Shown piece by piece: positions 17,589-26,427 of a stretch of 64,000 nucleotides of DNA. Source of the DNA: Teichococcus vastitatis (GTDB lineage: Bacteria; Pseudomonadota; Alphaproteobacteria; Acetobacterales; Acetobacteraceae); assembly GCF_003604215.1 (NCBI RefSeq), contig NZ_QXGS01000013.1:20677-84676 (forward strand), written 5' to 3'. Under the pieces are notes generated by a model that was not told the DNA's origin, made no database searches, and was given only the letters and a program-made list of their open reading frames with translations. The first letter of the stretch is position 1, and each line of letters starts with the position of its first letter. The translations under genes were made by a program, and so were the position numbers.

Positions 17589-18692
17589 CTAAATCACTGG
17601 ATTTGGCGGCAGCCGGCGCGCAAAGAAGCGCGCGATCGCCGGACCCGTCAGCAGCACCACCATGAAGCGGGCCATCTGCATCGCCATGATGAAGGGCAGG
17701 TCCACCGCGCTGGTGGCAGCGATGATGGCCACCGAATCCGCGCCGCCAGGGCTGGTCGCCAGATAGGCGGTCAGCGGATCGACGCCGAGCAGCCGGCTGA
17801 GTACCGCGGCGAGCACCCCACAGGCGGCGATCAGCGCCAGGGTGGAGGCCAGCAGGCGCGGAAACGCCCGGGCGGCATGTGCCAGGATCGGCCGCGTGAA
17901 GCGCAGCCCGATGCTCCAGCCGATGGCGGCATAGCTGACGGCGAGCAGCCAGGGCGGCAGTTCCACCACCATCAGCCCGAAGCCCTGCAGCAGCGCGGCG
18001 GCGAACATCGGCACCAGCAGCGGCCCGGCCGGAATGCGCAGGCGCTTGGCCAGGGCCGCACCGCCCAGGCCCACCAGCAGGGTCAGGCCCAGCGCGCCCC
18101 ATGGCACGGTCGGAAACCAGGGCACGGGCGCCGCCGCCACCCCACCCGACGGCACCTGCGCCCAGAAACGCGCAACCAGGGAGGCAATGCCGGCCACCAG
18201 CACCACCCGCAGATACAGCATGAAGGCGACCAGCCGCACGTCGGCGCCATGTGCCTCCGCCATCAGCATCATGGCCGCGGCGGCGCCAGGAGAGGAGCCC
18301 CAGATGGCGGTGGTGCCCGGCAGCACCTGCCGCCGCGCCAGCAGCCATCCCAGCAGGCTGCTCACCGCCAGCACCGACAGCACGCCAGCCAGGAAGACCG
18401 GCCAGTCCGCAACCAATTCCACCAGCACCTCGGGATGCAGGGACCGGGCGATCATGCAGCCGATGATCCCCTGGGCCAGGGCGAAGGGCCAGGCACCCAC
18501 CTGTAGCCGCCCTTCCGCCACCGCCACCAGGATTCCGGCCGCCATGGCAGCCAGCAGCAGCGCCGCCGGAAGGCCCAGCAGGTTCAGCAGCGCCATCAGC
18601 AGCGCCGACAGCAGCAGCAGCACGGCCCAGCGCCCGGCCGGCGGCCAGTGCGCCAGACTGGGCGGGCGGGCCTGGAGCAGCCGGCGGAACAT
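17589..18692 (-). CDS. AbrB-family membrane protein (putative regulator/transporter)
   Basis: An inner-membrane protein of 367 residues from the ATG at 18690-18692, with about 9-11 hydrophobic segments and the duplicated AbrB layout: a SSPGAAAAMMLMAEAHGAD block near residue 150 and a matching SPGGADSVAIIAATS block near residue 312. This family (COG3180) was linked to ammonia monooxygenase or aidB regulation, but its true substrate is unknown. A TTG start 32 residues upstream would add an Arg-rich extension and seems less likely. It stands alone between the L13 promoter and an extensin-like gene. Confidence 0.82.
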   Translation of the reverse strand: MFRRLLQARPPSLAHWPPAGRWAVLLLLSALLMALLNLLGLPAALLLAAMAAGILVAVAEGRLQVGAWPFALAQGIIGCMIARSLHPEVLVELVADWPVFLAGVLSVLAVSSLLGWLLARRQVLPGTTAIWGSSPGAAAAMMLMAEAHGADVRLVAFMLYLRVVLVAGIASLVARFWAQVPSGGVAAAPVPWFPTVPWGALGLTLLVGLGGAALAKRLRIPAGPLLVPMFAAALLQGFGLMVVELPPWLLAVSYAAIGWSIGLRFTRPILAHAARAFPRLLASTLALIAACGVLAAVLSRLLGVDPLTAYLATSPGGADSVAIIAATSAVDLPFIMAMQMARFMVVLLTGPAIARFFARRLPPNPVI

Positions 18693-18852
18693 CCGGCTCA
18701 GCCCGCGGCGACGGGGAAGAAACGCGGCGCCGGCATGTCGGAACAAGGGAATGGCATGGGGACCTTCCAGGCGCAGGCTTTGCCGCAATGCAGCATGAAC
18801 GATCCCCGTTGTTCAGGATCGCAGCTCCCCGGTCAATCCCGCCCGGCCGGAC

Positions 18853-19551
18853 CTAGCTGCAACGGCTCCAGCGTCCGCGATCGAGGTGAAAGTGATCGGC
18901 ATGGGCGGCGTTGTAGTCCGGCCCCAGCACCGCCTTGAAGGAATGGCAGGCACCGTCGCGCAGTTCCCGCAGAAAGGCGCCGGCCTCGCCGCGATCCCAG
19001 TCCCGTGGCAGGCGGATCTCGCGCCCGTCGGCCAGGGTGAAGCCGGCGATGTCGAGGGCGTTGGCGGTAGCGTGCTCGGAACGGCGGCCCTCGGCGCGGC
19101 CATAAACATTGCGGCAGGCATAGCTGCCCAGATGCCGCACCGCGACCACCCAGCTGTTGAAATGGCGTTCGGCGGCGGGCTGCAAGGCGTGGCGCTCGAA
19201 CAGCGCCCAGGCCGCGGCCATGGGGCAGGTCACGGTGGGGCGGCTGGGCTGCAGAGTAACCCCGTCCCCCTCCAGCCGCACCACGTTCTCCAGCGGGCAG
19301 CCGTGATCGGAGGAACGATCGGGCAGCCGGCGGAGGGAGCGGCCGGAGGCAGCGAAAGCCTCCGCGCAGGACTCCGGCTGGAGTTCCATGCGGGCCAGCT
19401 TCCAGCTGGTCAGAAGGTTCGGCTCGGCGCGGATATCCAGCGGTGCAGCCGGGTCCCAGGCCGGCGGCGGGCGCCAGAAGCCGCTCCAATAGGCCCCGGC
19501 CAGTCCCAAAGGTCCCAACAGCAGCAGCAACAGAACGAGACGACCGACCAT
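18853..19551 (-). CDS. Extensin-like C-terminal domain protein
   Basis: A 232-residue envelope protein of the bacterial extensin-like family. From the ATG at 19549-19551 there is an N-terminal hydrophobic anchor (LVLLLLLLGPLGLAG). The domain has paired cysteines (SCAEAF, GCPLENV, TCPMAAAW, YACRNV) and the signature SEHATANALDIAGF followed by HADHFHLDRG near the C-terminus. The His/Asp pattern resembles D-Ala-D-Ala/M15-type peptidases, so a wall-related hydrolase role is possible, but activity is unproven. It is divergent from the M20 gene. Confidence 0.85.
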   Translation of the reverse strand: MVGRLVLLLLLLGPLGLAGAYWSGFWRPPPAWDPAAPLDIRAEPNLLTSWKLARMELQPESCAEAFAASGRSLRRLPDRSSDHGCPLENVVRLEGDGVTLQPSRPTVTCPMAAAWALFERHALQPAAERHFNSWVVAVRHLGSYACRNVYGRAEGRRSEHATANALDIAGFTLADGREIRLPRDWDRGEAGAFLRELRDGACHSFKAVLGPDYNAAHADHFHLDRGRWSRCS

Positions 19552-19674
19552 CAGCGGAAAATGGCCCCGCCGCCCTCGCGGGCAAGGCCGGGCCAACGCC
19601 CCCCGGCCTCCCCCTTGCCGACCGGGCGCCCCGCCGCGAAGCTGCCTGTTTCGCCGTCAGGGATCCTTTCCACC

Positions 19675-20853
19675 ATGCCCGTGCTGAACCGCATCGCCGA
19701 TTTCCACGCCGAGATGACCGCTTGGCGGCAGGATCTCCACCGCCATCCCGAATTGGCCTTCAACGAGCACCGCACGGCGGAGGTCGTCGCCAGGAAGCTG
19801 CGTGAGTTCGGGGTGGACGAGGTGGTGACGGGCGTGGCCGGGACCGGCGTGGTGGGCGTGATCCGCGGCGTCTCTCCTGGCCGCAGCATTGGCCTGCGCG
19901 CCGACATGGACGCGCTGCCGATTGCCGAGGAAACCGGCCTGGACTACGCATCCGCCACGCCCGGCACCATGCATGCCTGCGGGCATGACGGCCACACCAC
20001 CATGCTGCTCGGTGCCGCGCGCTACCTGGCCGAGACGCGCAACTTCGCCGGCACGGTGCAGGTGATCTTCCAGCCGGCTGAGGAAATGGGCGGCGGCGCC
20101 GAGGTCATGGTGAAGGAAGGGCTGTTCGAGCGCTTCCCGGTGGACCGCGTCTTCGGCATCCACAACTGGCCCTCCCTGCCCGCCGGCGAGTTCTTCTGGC
20201 GCGAGGGCCCGCTGATGGCCGCCGTCGCCGACATCGAGATCACCATCACCGGCCAGGGCGCGCACGGTGCCATGCCGCACCAGGGCAACGACCCGGTGGT
20301 GATCGCGGCCACGCTGGTCACCGCGCTGCAATCGGTGGTGGCGCGCAACGTGGAACCGGTGGAGGCCGGCGTGGTCACCATCGGCCGCATCGAGGGCGGC
20401 CACGCCTTCAACGTGATCCCAGAAACGGTCAGCCTGCGCGGCACGGCGCGCTGGTTCCAGCCGCATGTGGGCGACGTGCTGGAGAAGAAGGTGACGGAGC
20501 TGGCCACGGGCATCGCCGCGGCCTTCGGCGCCAGCGCCGCCGTGCGCTTCACCCGCATGTACCCGGCGACGCTGAACGAGGCCGAGTCCACCCGCCTCGC
20601 GGTGCGCGCCGCCGCGGCCGTGGCGGGCGAGAGCCGCGTGTCCGAACTGCCGCAGCCGACCATGGGCGGTGAGGATTTCGCCTTCATGCTGAACGCGCGG
20701 CCGGGTGCCTACCTGTTTCTCGGCGCCGGCCGCAGCGCGAGCGATCCCGGGCTGCACCATCCGAAGTTCAACTTCAACGACGCGCTGCTGCCGGTCGGCG
20801 CCTCCTTCTTCGCAACACTGGCCGAGCAGTTGCTGCCGAGGGACGCGGCATGA
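19675..20853 (+). CDS. M20-family amidohydrolase (hippurate hydrolase/aminoacylase-like)
   Basis: A 392-residue metal-dependent amidohydrolase that would release an amino acid from an N-acyl or amide conjugate. Visible motifs are HRHPELAFNE near residue 22, the metal ligands in MHACGHDGH near 103, QPAEEMGGGA near 140, and GGEDFAFM near 332. The lid domain contains GAHGAMPH. The ATG at 19675 gives the standard N-terminus. Its stop overlaps the next start by four bases, so it is translated together with the CapA-like protein and probably also with the following binding protein. Confidence 0.9.
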   Translation: MPVLNRIADFHAEMTAWRQDLHRHPELAFNEHRTAEVVARKLREFGVDEVVTGVAGTGVVGVIRGVSPGRSIGLRADMDALPIAEETGLDYASATPGTMHACGHDGHTTMLLGAARYLAETRNFAGTVQVIFQPAEEMGGGAEVMVKEGLFERFPVDRVFGIHNWPSLPAGEFFWREGPLMAAVADIEITITGQGAHGAMPHQGNDPVVIAATLVTALQSVVARNVEPVEAGVVTIGRIEGGHAFNVIPETVSLRGTARWFQPHVGDVLEKKVTELATGIAAAFGASAAVRFTRMYPATLNEAESTRLAVRAAAAVAGESRVSELPQPTMGGEDFAFMLNARPGAYLFLGAGRSASDPGLHHPKFNFNDALLPVGASFFATLAEQLLPRDAA

Positions 20854-22163
20854 GCCGCGCGCTTTCCCTGGCGCTGACCGGCGACAGCATCCTGCAGCGC
20901 CGACTGCTATCCGCCGCCGATCCGGAGTTGCGGCCATTGTTCGACCGCATCCGTGGCGCGGATCTGGCCTTCACCAACCTGGAGGTGCTGGCCAATGATT
21001 TCCGCGGCGATCCCTCGCTGGAATGCGGCGGATCGCATTTCGGCGCCCCCGCCTGGGTGCTGGACGAACTGCGTGAGGCAGGCTTCGACCTGTTCGCCAC
21101 CGCCACCAACCATTGCCTGGATTATTCCATCTCTGGCCTGATGCACTGCATCGAGGCGCTGGAGGCGCGCGGGCTATGCTTCGCCGGCATCGGCCGCAAC
21201 CTCGAGGCGGCGCGGCGCCCGGCCTATCTCGACCATCCGAACGGCACGGTGGCGCTGCTATCCTGCTCCTCTTCCTTCCAGCCGGGGAACGAGGCGGGGC
21301 AGCAGACCGCCGACATGCAGGGCCGGCCGGGCCTGAACCCGCTGCACTTTGACACGCTGCACGAGGTGACGGCGGCGCAGCTGGCGGCGCTGCGGCAGAT
21401 CGCCGAGGAACTCGGGCTGGAGCAGCAGCGGCAGCAGATCCTGAAGCTGGGCTTCGGCCATCCCCCCGCCGAGGGCGTGTTCCCCTTCGGCAAGATGAAT
21501 TTCCGCGCCGCCGGGCGCACCGCGCTGCGGCTGACTCCGCGCGAGAAGGACATGAGCGGCATCGCCCGCTGGGTGCGCGAGGCGCGGCTGTCGGCCGATC
21601 TCGTCTTGGTCAGCCTGCACGCGCATGAGCAGGGCGCGGACAAGGAGAGCCCGGCCGAGTTCATCCCAATCTTCGCCCGCCGCATGATCGACGAGGGTGC
21701 CGACCTGGTGGTGGGCCACGGGCCGCACTTGCTGCGCGGCCTGGAACTCTACAAGGGCCGGCCGATCTTCTACAGCCTGGGCAATTTCATCGGCCAGAAC
21801 GAGCTGGTGCCGCGCATCCCGAGCGATTCCTACGAGCGCTTCCGGGCCGACCCGTCGCTCACGCCCGGTGCCGTCTACAAGGTGCGCACCGCCGATGACA
21901 CCAAGGGCTTTCCCGCGGACCGCCGGTTCTGGGAAAGCGTGGTGCCGTTCTGCCGCTTCGAGGAGGGGCGCCTGACGGCGATGGAGATCCAGCCGGTCAG
22001 CCTCGGCCTCGGCGAGGCGGCGCATCGCCGGGGCCGGCCGCGGTTGGCGAAGGGCGAGGAAGCGGAGCGCATCCTCGAACGCTTTGCCATCCTGTCGGAG
22101 CCCTACGGTACCCGCTTCGCCATGGCCGATGGCTGCGCCCGGCTGGTGCTGCCAAGCGGCTAA
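20850..22163 (+). CDS. CapA-family (poly-gamma-glutamate synthesis type) metallophosphatase-like protein
   Basis: A 437-residue PGA_cap-domain protein. It opens with LALTGDSILQRR (metal-binding Asp) and shows the calcineurin-like pattern NLEV, ATNHCLDYS near residue 85, VSLHAHEQG near 250, VVGHGPHLLRGLE near 285, and YSLGNFI. In Bacillus CapA joins a poly-gamma-glutamate system, but stand-alone relatives are common in proteobacteria and have no known reaction. No capB or capC is nearby. The four-base overlap with the M20 hydrolase suggests a shared substrate, perhaps a modified peptide or amino acid. Confidence 0.85.
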   Translation: MSRALSLALTGDSILQRRLLSAADPELRPLFDRIRGADLAFTNLEVLANDFRGDPSLECGGSHFGAPAWVLDELREAGFDLFATATNHCLDYSISGLMHCIEALEARGLCFAGIGRNLEAARRPAYLDHPNGTVALLSCSSSFQPGNEAGQQTADMQGRPGLNPLHFDTLHEVTAAQLAALRQIAEELGLEQQRQQILKLGFGHPPAEGVFPFGKMNFRAAGRTALRLTPREKDMSGIARWVREARLSADLVLVSLHAHEQGADKESPAEFIPIFARRMIDEGADLVVGHGPHLLRGLELYKGRPIFYSLGNFIGQNELVPRIPSDSYERFRADPSLTPGAVYKVRTADDTKGFPADRRFWESVVPFCRFEEGRLTAMEIQPVSLGLGEAAHRRGRPRLAKGEEAERILERFAILSEPYGTRFAMADGCARLVLPSG

Positions 22164-22260
22164 GCGGATGCGGCCGGCTTGACGCTGCGCGTCGCTTGCC
22201 GTTCCCTGCACCTGGGAACCACGCCAAAGCGCGCGCTGCTGCACCGCCAAAGGATGCGTC

Positions 22261-23850
22261 ATGCCCACTCCTCCGCTCTCCATGTCCCGCCGCACCTTCC
22301 TTGGCGCCGGCGGCGCCGTCCTGGCCGCACCGCGCCTTGCCGCCGCGCAAGGGGCACGTGTGCTGCGCTTCGTGCCGCAGGCTGACCTCGCGGTGCTGGA
22401 CCCGGTGTTCACCACCGCCTCGGTCACCGCCAATCACGGCTTCATGGTGTTCGACACGTTGTATGGCTGGGACAAGGACTACCAGCCGCAGCCACAGATG
22501 GCCGCGGGCCATCGCATCGAGGATGACGGCCTCACCTGGATCATCACGCTGCGCGACGGCCTGCGCTTCCACGATGGCGAGCCTGTGCGGGCGCGCGACT
22601 GCGTCGCCAGCATCCAGCGCTGGGGCGCGCGGGACATGTTCGGGCAGGAGGTGATCGCACGCTCGCACGAGATCCAGGCGATTGACGACAAGACCCTTCG
22701 CTTCCGGCTGAAGACGCCGTTCCCGCGCCTGGCCATGGCGCTGGGCAAATCCTCCTCCAACGTGCCGGTGATCATGCCGGAGCGGCTGGCAAAGACCTCG
22801 CCCAACACCCAGGTGACCGAGATGGTCGGCTCCGGCCCCTACCGGTTCCTGGCCGGGGAGCGCATGGCCGGTGCCCGCGCCGTCTATGCCCGCTTCGATG
22901 GCTACGTGCCGACGCCGCACGGCGCGCCGAGCCGAACCGCCGGCCCGAAGATTGCGCATTTCGACCGGGTGGAATGGAACATCATTCCCGATCAGGCCAC
23001 CGCCGCCGGCGCGCTGATGAATGGCGAGGTGGACTGGGTGGAAAGCACCTCCAGCGACATCGCCCCCATGCTCGGGCGCTCGCGCGACGTGACGCTGTCC
23101 TACAGCGACGATCTGTACCAGGTGATCCTGCGCTTCAACCACCTGCACCCACCCTTCAACAATCCTGCGGTGCGCCGCGCCCTGCTCGGCGCCATCAGCC
23201 AGGAGGAGATGATGCAGGCCGCCTACGGCACCGACCCGAAAGGCTGGAACGCGGGCACCGGCATCTTCACCTCCGACAGCCCGATGGCCAGCGATGCCGG
23301 GCTGGCGCCGCTGAAGGGCAAGCGGGACTATGCCAAGGTGAAGCGCGACCTCGCCGCCGCCGGCTATGCGAACGAGAAAATCGTGATGCTACAGGCCGAG
23401 GATTACCCGACCCTTCGCGCCGTGGCCGAGGTGTCGGCGCATGTGATGCGTGAATGTGGCATGAACGTGGAAAGCCAGTCAGGCGACTGGGGCACCGTCA
23501 GCACCCGCCGCGCCAACCGGGAGGACATCACCAAAGGCGGCTGGAGCGCCTTCTGCACCGGCCTCAGCTATTCGCTCGATCCGTCCGGCCATCTCGGCCT
23601 GCGCGCCAACGGTTCAAAGGCGTGGTTCGGCTGGCCGGACAGCCCAAAGCTGGAGGCACTGCGCCAGGAATGGTTCGGCGCGGAAGGGCTGGAGGAGCAG
23701 AAGCGCATCGGCAGGGCCATGCAGGAGGTCGCGATGCAGGAAGTACCCTACATTCCGCTCGGCGAATACCGGCGGCTGCAGGCGGCGCGCGCCGACCTGT
23801 CCGGCTTTCCCGCTGGCGCGGCCTATTTCTGGGGCGTGAAGCGGGGCTGA
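22261..23850 (+). CDS. ABC transporter periplasmic solute-binding protein, family 5 (paralogue)
   Basis: A 529-residue exported binding protein with a twin-arginine-like signal (SRRTFLGAGG, cleavage after RLAAA). It keeps the family-5 blocks FHDGEPVRARDCV and VGSGPYRF. Residue for residue it is close to the protein at 11954-13555: VLRFVPQADLAVLDP, TAGPKIAHFDRVEW and HLHPPFNNPAVRRAL all have counterparts there. It lies 97 bases after the CapA-like gene and ten bases before the SRAP gene, so may share transcripts with both. No permease or ATPase gene is nearby. Confidence 0.9.
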   Translation: MPTPPLSMSRRTFLGAGGAVLAAPRLAAAQGARVLRFVPQADLAVLDPVFTTASVTANHGFMVFDTLYGWDKDYQPQPQMAAGHRIEDDGLTWIITLRDGLRFHDGEPVRARDCVASIQRWGARDMFGQEVIARSHEIQAIDDKTLRFRLKTPFPRLAMALGKSSSNVPVIMPERLAKTSPNTQVTEMVGSGPYRFLAGERMAGARAVYARFDGYVPTPHGAPSRTAGPKIAHFDRVEWNIIPDQATAAGALMNGEVDWVESTSSDIAPMLGRSRDVTLSYSDDLYQVILRFNHLHPPFNNPAVRRALLGAISQEEMMQAAYGTDPKGWNAGTGIFTSDSPMASDAGLAPLKGKRDYAKVKRDLAAAGYANEKIVMLQAEDYPTLRAVAEVSAHVMRECGMNVESQSGDWGTVSTRRANREDITKGGWSAFCTGLSYSLDPSGHLGLRANGSKAWFGWPDSPKLEALRQEWFGAEGLEEQKRIGRAMQEVAMQEVPYIPLGEYRRLQAARADLSGFPAGAAYFWGVKRG

Positions 23851-23860
23851 GGCAGGGCCG

Positions 23861-24604
23861 ATGTGCGGGCGCTACTTCCAGTATCGCGAAGCCGAGCGGC
23901 TCGCCGAGCATTTCGCCGTGCCCGGCCCCCTCTCCAATACACCACCATCCTGGAACGTCGCGCCCACCCAGGATGCGCCGGTGGTCCGGCGGAACCCGGA
24001 AACCGGGTCACGCCACCTCGGGCCGCTGCGCTGGGGGCTGGTGCCGCGCTGGGCCAAGGATGCCTCGGGCGGCGCGAAGCTGATGAATGCGCACGCGGAC
24101 GGCGTGGCGGAGAAGCCCTCCTTCCGCGAAGCCTTCGCGCGGCGCCGCTGCCTGGTGCCGGCGGATGGCTTCTACGAATGGCGGGCGGAGGGCAAGGCGA
24201 AGCAGACCTATGCCGTGGCACTCCGGGACGGCGCACCCATGGCCTTGGCCGGGTTGTGGGAAGGCTGGCAATCGCCCGATGGCACTTGGCTGCGCAGCTT
24301 CTCCATCATCACCACCGAGGCCAATGCCAAGCAGGCGCTGGTGCATCACCGGATGCCGGTGATCTTGCCCCGGGAGGCCTGGGCCACCTGGCTGGGCGAG
24401 GACCCGGCGGAGCCTGCCGCGCTGCTGGAGCTGTTGCGCCCCTGCCCGCCCGAATGGCTGTGCTGCTGGCCGGTGGACAACCGCGTCGGCCGCGTGGCGG
24501 AGAATGATGCGGAGCTGCTGAACCGCGATCCCTTCGCCGCGCCGCCACCGGAACTGGACGATCCGCCGGTGCTTCATCCGCCGGCGCTTCAGGACCCGCG
24601 ATAA
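23861..24604 (+). CDS. SOS response-associated (SRAP/YedK-HMCES) protein
   Basis: SRAP proteins bind abasic sites in single-stranded DNA through the N-terminal cysteine, forming a stable thiazolidine link. The 247 residues start MCGRY with Cys2 exposed after Met removal. The other active residues appear as Asn76, Glu106 in GFYEW and His162/163 in HHRMPVIL. The usual NAR(S/A)E block reads NAHAD (76-80), so the DNA-contacting Arg is His and the following Glu is Asp, which is unusual. The C-terminus is Pro-rich. It overlaps the end of uraH by 16 bases in convergent orientation. Confidence 0.92.
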   Translation: MCGRYFQYREAERLAEHFAVPGPLSNTPPSWNVAPTQDAPVVRRNPETGSRHLGPLRWGLVPRWAKDASGGAKLMNAHADGVAEKPSFREAFARRRCLVPADGFYEWRAEGKAKQTYAVALRDGAPMALAGLWEGWQSPDGTWLRSFSIITTEANAKQALVHHRMPVILPREAWATWLGEDPAEPAALLELLRPCPPEWLCCWPVDNRVGRVAENDAELLNRDPFAAPPPELDDPPVLHPPALQDPR

Positions 24605-24933
24605 GTGCTGAAGGACCAGGGCGAGCACAGCAGCGGCACGTGGTAGTGCCCCTGCCCCTCGGCCAGACCGACCGGCAAGGCCACCACCTCCAGGAAGCGC
24701 GGCTGCGGCAGGCCGAAATATACGCCAATGGCGAAGCGCAGCTCATAGCGACCGGGGCGAAAATTGTCGGGCGCCAGCAGCGGCGCATCGGTCCGGCCGT
24801 CGCCATTGGTGACGGCGCGGGCCACGCATTCCGGCGCCGGTTCCATGCGCCAAAGCTCCACCGCCACGCCTTGGGCCGGCCGGCCGGCGGCGGTGTCCAG
24901 CACATGGGTGGTCAGCGCGGAGGGCCTGCTCAT
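24589..24933 (-). CDS. uraH: 5-hydroxyisourate hydrolase
   Basis: UraH hydrolyses 5-hydroxyisourate to OHCU in uric acid breakdown. The 114-residue protein starts with LTTHVLDTAAGRPA, which holds the first catalytic His, has the central FRPGRYELRF block and ends with the diagnostic YRGS tetrapeptide that separates these enzymes from transthyretin. The ATG overlaps the stop of the flavoprotein gene upstream (ATGA), so the two proteins are made together. No uraD or puuE-type gene is adjacent. Confidence 0.95.
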   Translation of the reverse strand: MSRPSALTTHVLDTAAGRPAQGVAVELWRMEPAPECVARAVTNGDGRTDAPLLAPDNFRPGRYELRFAIGVYFGLPQPRFLEVVALPVGLAEGQGHYHVPLLCSPWSFSTYRGS

Positions 24934-26357
24934 TCCGCCGCATCCTGCAGCAGCTCCGCAGGGATGTCGGAGGTCAGTTCCGCGAGGTCGAAGGCCCGCA
25001 GCGCCGAGAGGTGCGCCTCGGCATCCTCGCGCCACAGGGCGCGGCAGATGCCGTCCACCAGCCGCGGTACACCATATTTCATGCCGCTGATGCTGGCGCC
25101 GGACAGCCCCATCGACAGCGTCGCCGCGTAGGTCATGCAATGGATGCGCGGCAGCGCCGGGGCGGCGCCAAGCTGCTTCTCCTGGAAGCTGAAATCGTCC
25201 GACAGGTAGGGCGAGACGCCGCAGAGCGCGCTTTCCTCGCCTTGCGGCGGGGTGAAGGCGTCGCGCCACAAGCGGATCTGGCGGGCAAACGGCGCCAGCT
25301 CCGGCCGCAAACCGAAATCGAAGGTGAAGCCGGTGCCGAGCACCACGGCGTCGGCGCGGAAGCTGCCGCGCGGGGTCTCCACCTCCACCTCATCCCCCAC
25401 CATGCGCACGCCGGAAGCCGGCGCGCCCATCACCAGATTGAAGCGTGGATCATCGGCCACGCGGTTCCAGCTTTCCTGCGGCGGCGGCTGGTTCAGCTCG
25501 AAGATGTGGCGGGTGAAGCGCCATTTCAGCAGGTCCGGCAGGGCGTGGTACTGACCGAGATAGCCCGCCTGCTCCATCCAGCGGAACGGGTTGACCCGCG
25601 GCATGCGGCGGCGGCGCACCAGCATGGTGGCGTGGGACACCCCCTCCTCCAGCGCCACAGCCAGGTTGTCGAAGGCCGAGGCGCCGGCGCCCACCACGAT
25701 CAGCCGCTTGCCACGCAGCGCCGCGAAGTCGATCGCCTGGGCGGTGTGCAGCACCCGCTCCGCCGGCAGCCGGTCGAAGGGCGCCGGCATCAGCCAGGCA
25801 CCGGAGCCGTCCATGCCGGTGGCCAGCACCAGCCGGCGGGCCCGCACCATGGTGTCCCCCCGCGGCGTGGCGAAGCGCAGCAGCAGCAGCCCATCGGCAT
25901 CCTGGCCGATCGCCTGAAGGTCATGACCGTGGCGCACCGGCAGCGCCAGAACACGCTGGTACCAGTCGAGGTAGCGCTGCCAATCCTCGCGGCCGATCTT
26001 GTGCAGCCTGTTCCAGGCATCGTCGCCGTCACGGGCGGTGAAGAAGGCGCGCGGCGTCAGCGCCGGCACGCCCAGGTCGGGGCCGTTGACGTGCTTGGGG
26101 GTGCGCAGCGTGCGCATGCGGGCGAAGGTGGTCCAGACGCCGGTGCCGCCCTGCGGGGCGCGATCGAAGATGGCGACGTTCTCGACCTTCTGCCGCTGCA
26201 ATCCGAAGGCCGTGGCGAGGCCGGTCTGCCCGGCCCCGAGAATGGCCACGTCCAGCACGCCCTCGCCATGCGACGGCACCCAGGCATGCGCCGGGTAGTC
26301 GAGGTAGGCCAGCTGCTGCCGGACCTCGGTCTCCAGCGCGGCAAGGGCGTCGGGCAT
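24930..26357 (-). CDS. FAD/NAD(P)-dependent monooxygenase-like flavoprotein; candidate urate hydroxylase
   Basis: A 475-residue two-dinucleotide-binding flavoprotein. The first Rossmann motif is GAGQTGLATAFG (41-52), the second VVGAGASAFD (221-230), and ATGM/GTGF motifs close each sheet. This layout fits FMO/BVMO-like oxygenases, not the PHBH-type HpxO. The four-base overlap with uraH points to the preceding step, urate to 5-hydroxyisourate. From memory, HpyO of Xanthomonas is a second, unrelated flavoprotein urate hydroxylase; this may be its relative, which I cannot confirm. A general amine or ketone oxygenase is the alternative. The ATG at 26355-26357 was chosen; longer frames are Arg/Pro noise. 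Confidence 0.72.
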   Translation of the reverse strand: MPDALAALETEVRQQLAYLDYPAHAWVPSHGEGVLDVAILGAGQTGLATAFGLQRQKVENVAIFDRAPQGGTGVWTTFARMRTLRTPKHVNGPDLGVPALTPRAFFTARDGDDAWNRLHKIGREDWQRYLDWYQRVLALPVRHGHDLQAIGQDADGLLLLRFATPRGDTMVRARRLVLATGMDGSGAWLMPAPFDRLPAERVLHTAQAIDFAALRGKRLIVVGAGASAFDNLAVALEEGVSHATMLVRRRRMPRVNPFRWMEQAGYLGQYHALPDLLKWRFTRHIFELNQPPPQESWNRVADDPRFNLVMGAPASGVRMVGDEVEVETPRGSFRADAVVLGTGFTFDFGLRPELAPFARQIRLWRDAFTPPQGEESALCGVSPYLSDDFSFQEKQLGAAPALPRIHCMTYAATLSMGLSGASISGMKYGVPRLVDGICRALWREDAEAHLSALRAFDLAELTSDIPAELLQDAAE

Positions 26358-26427
26358 GGCGCAATTCCGTGAACAAACAATTGCACCGCACCATGCCGCG
26401 CGCGGCCGTGCCGTCGCAAGGGTTGCG

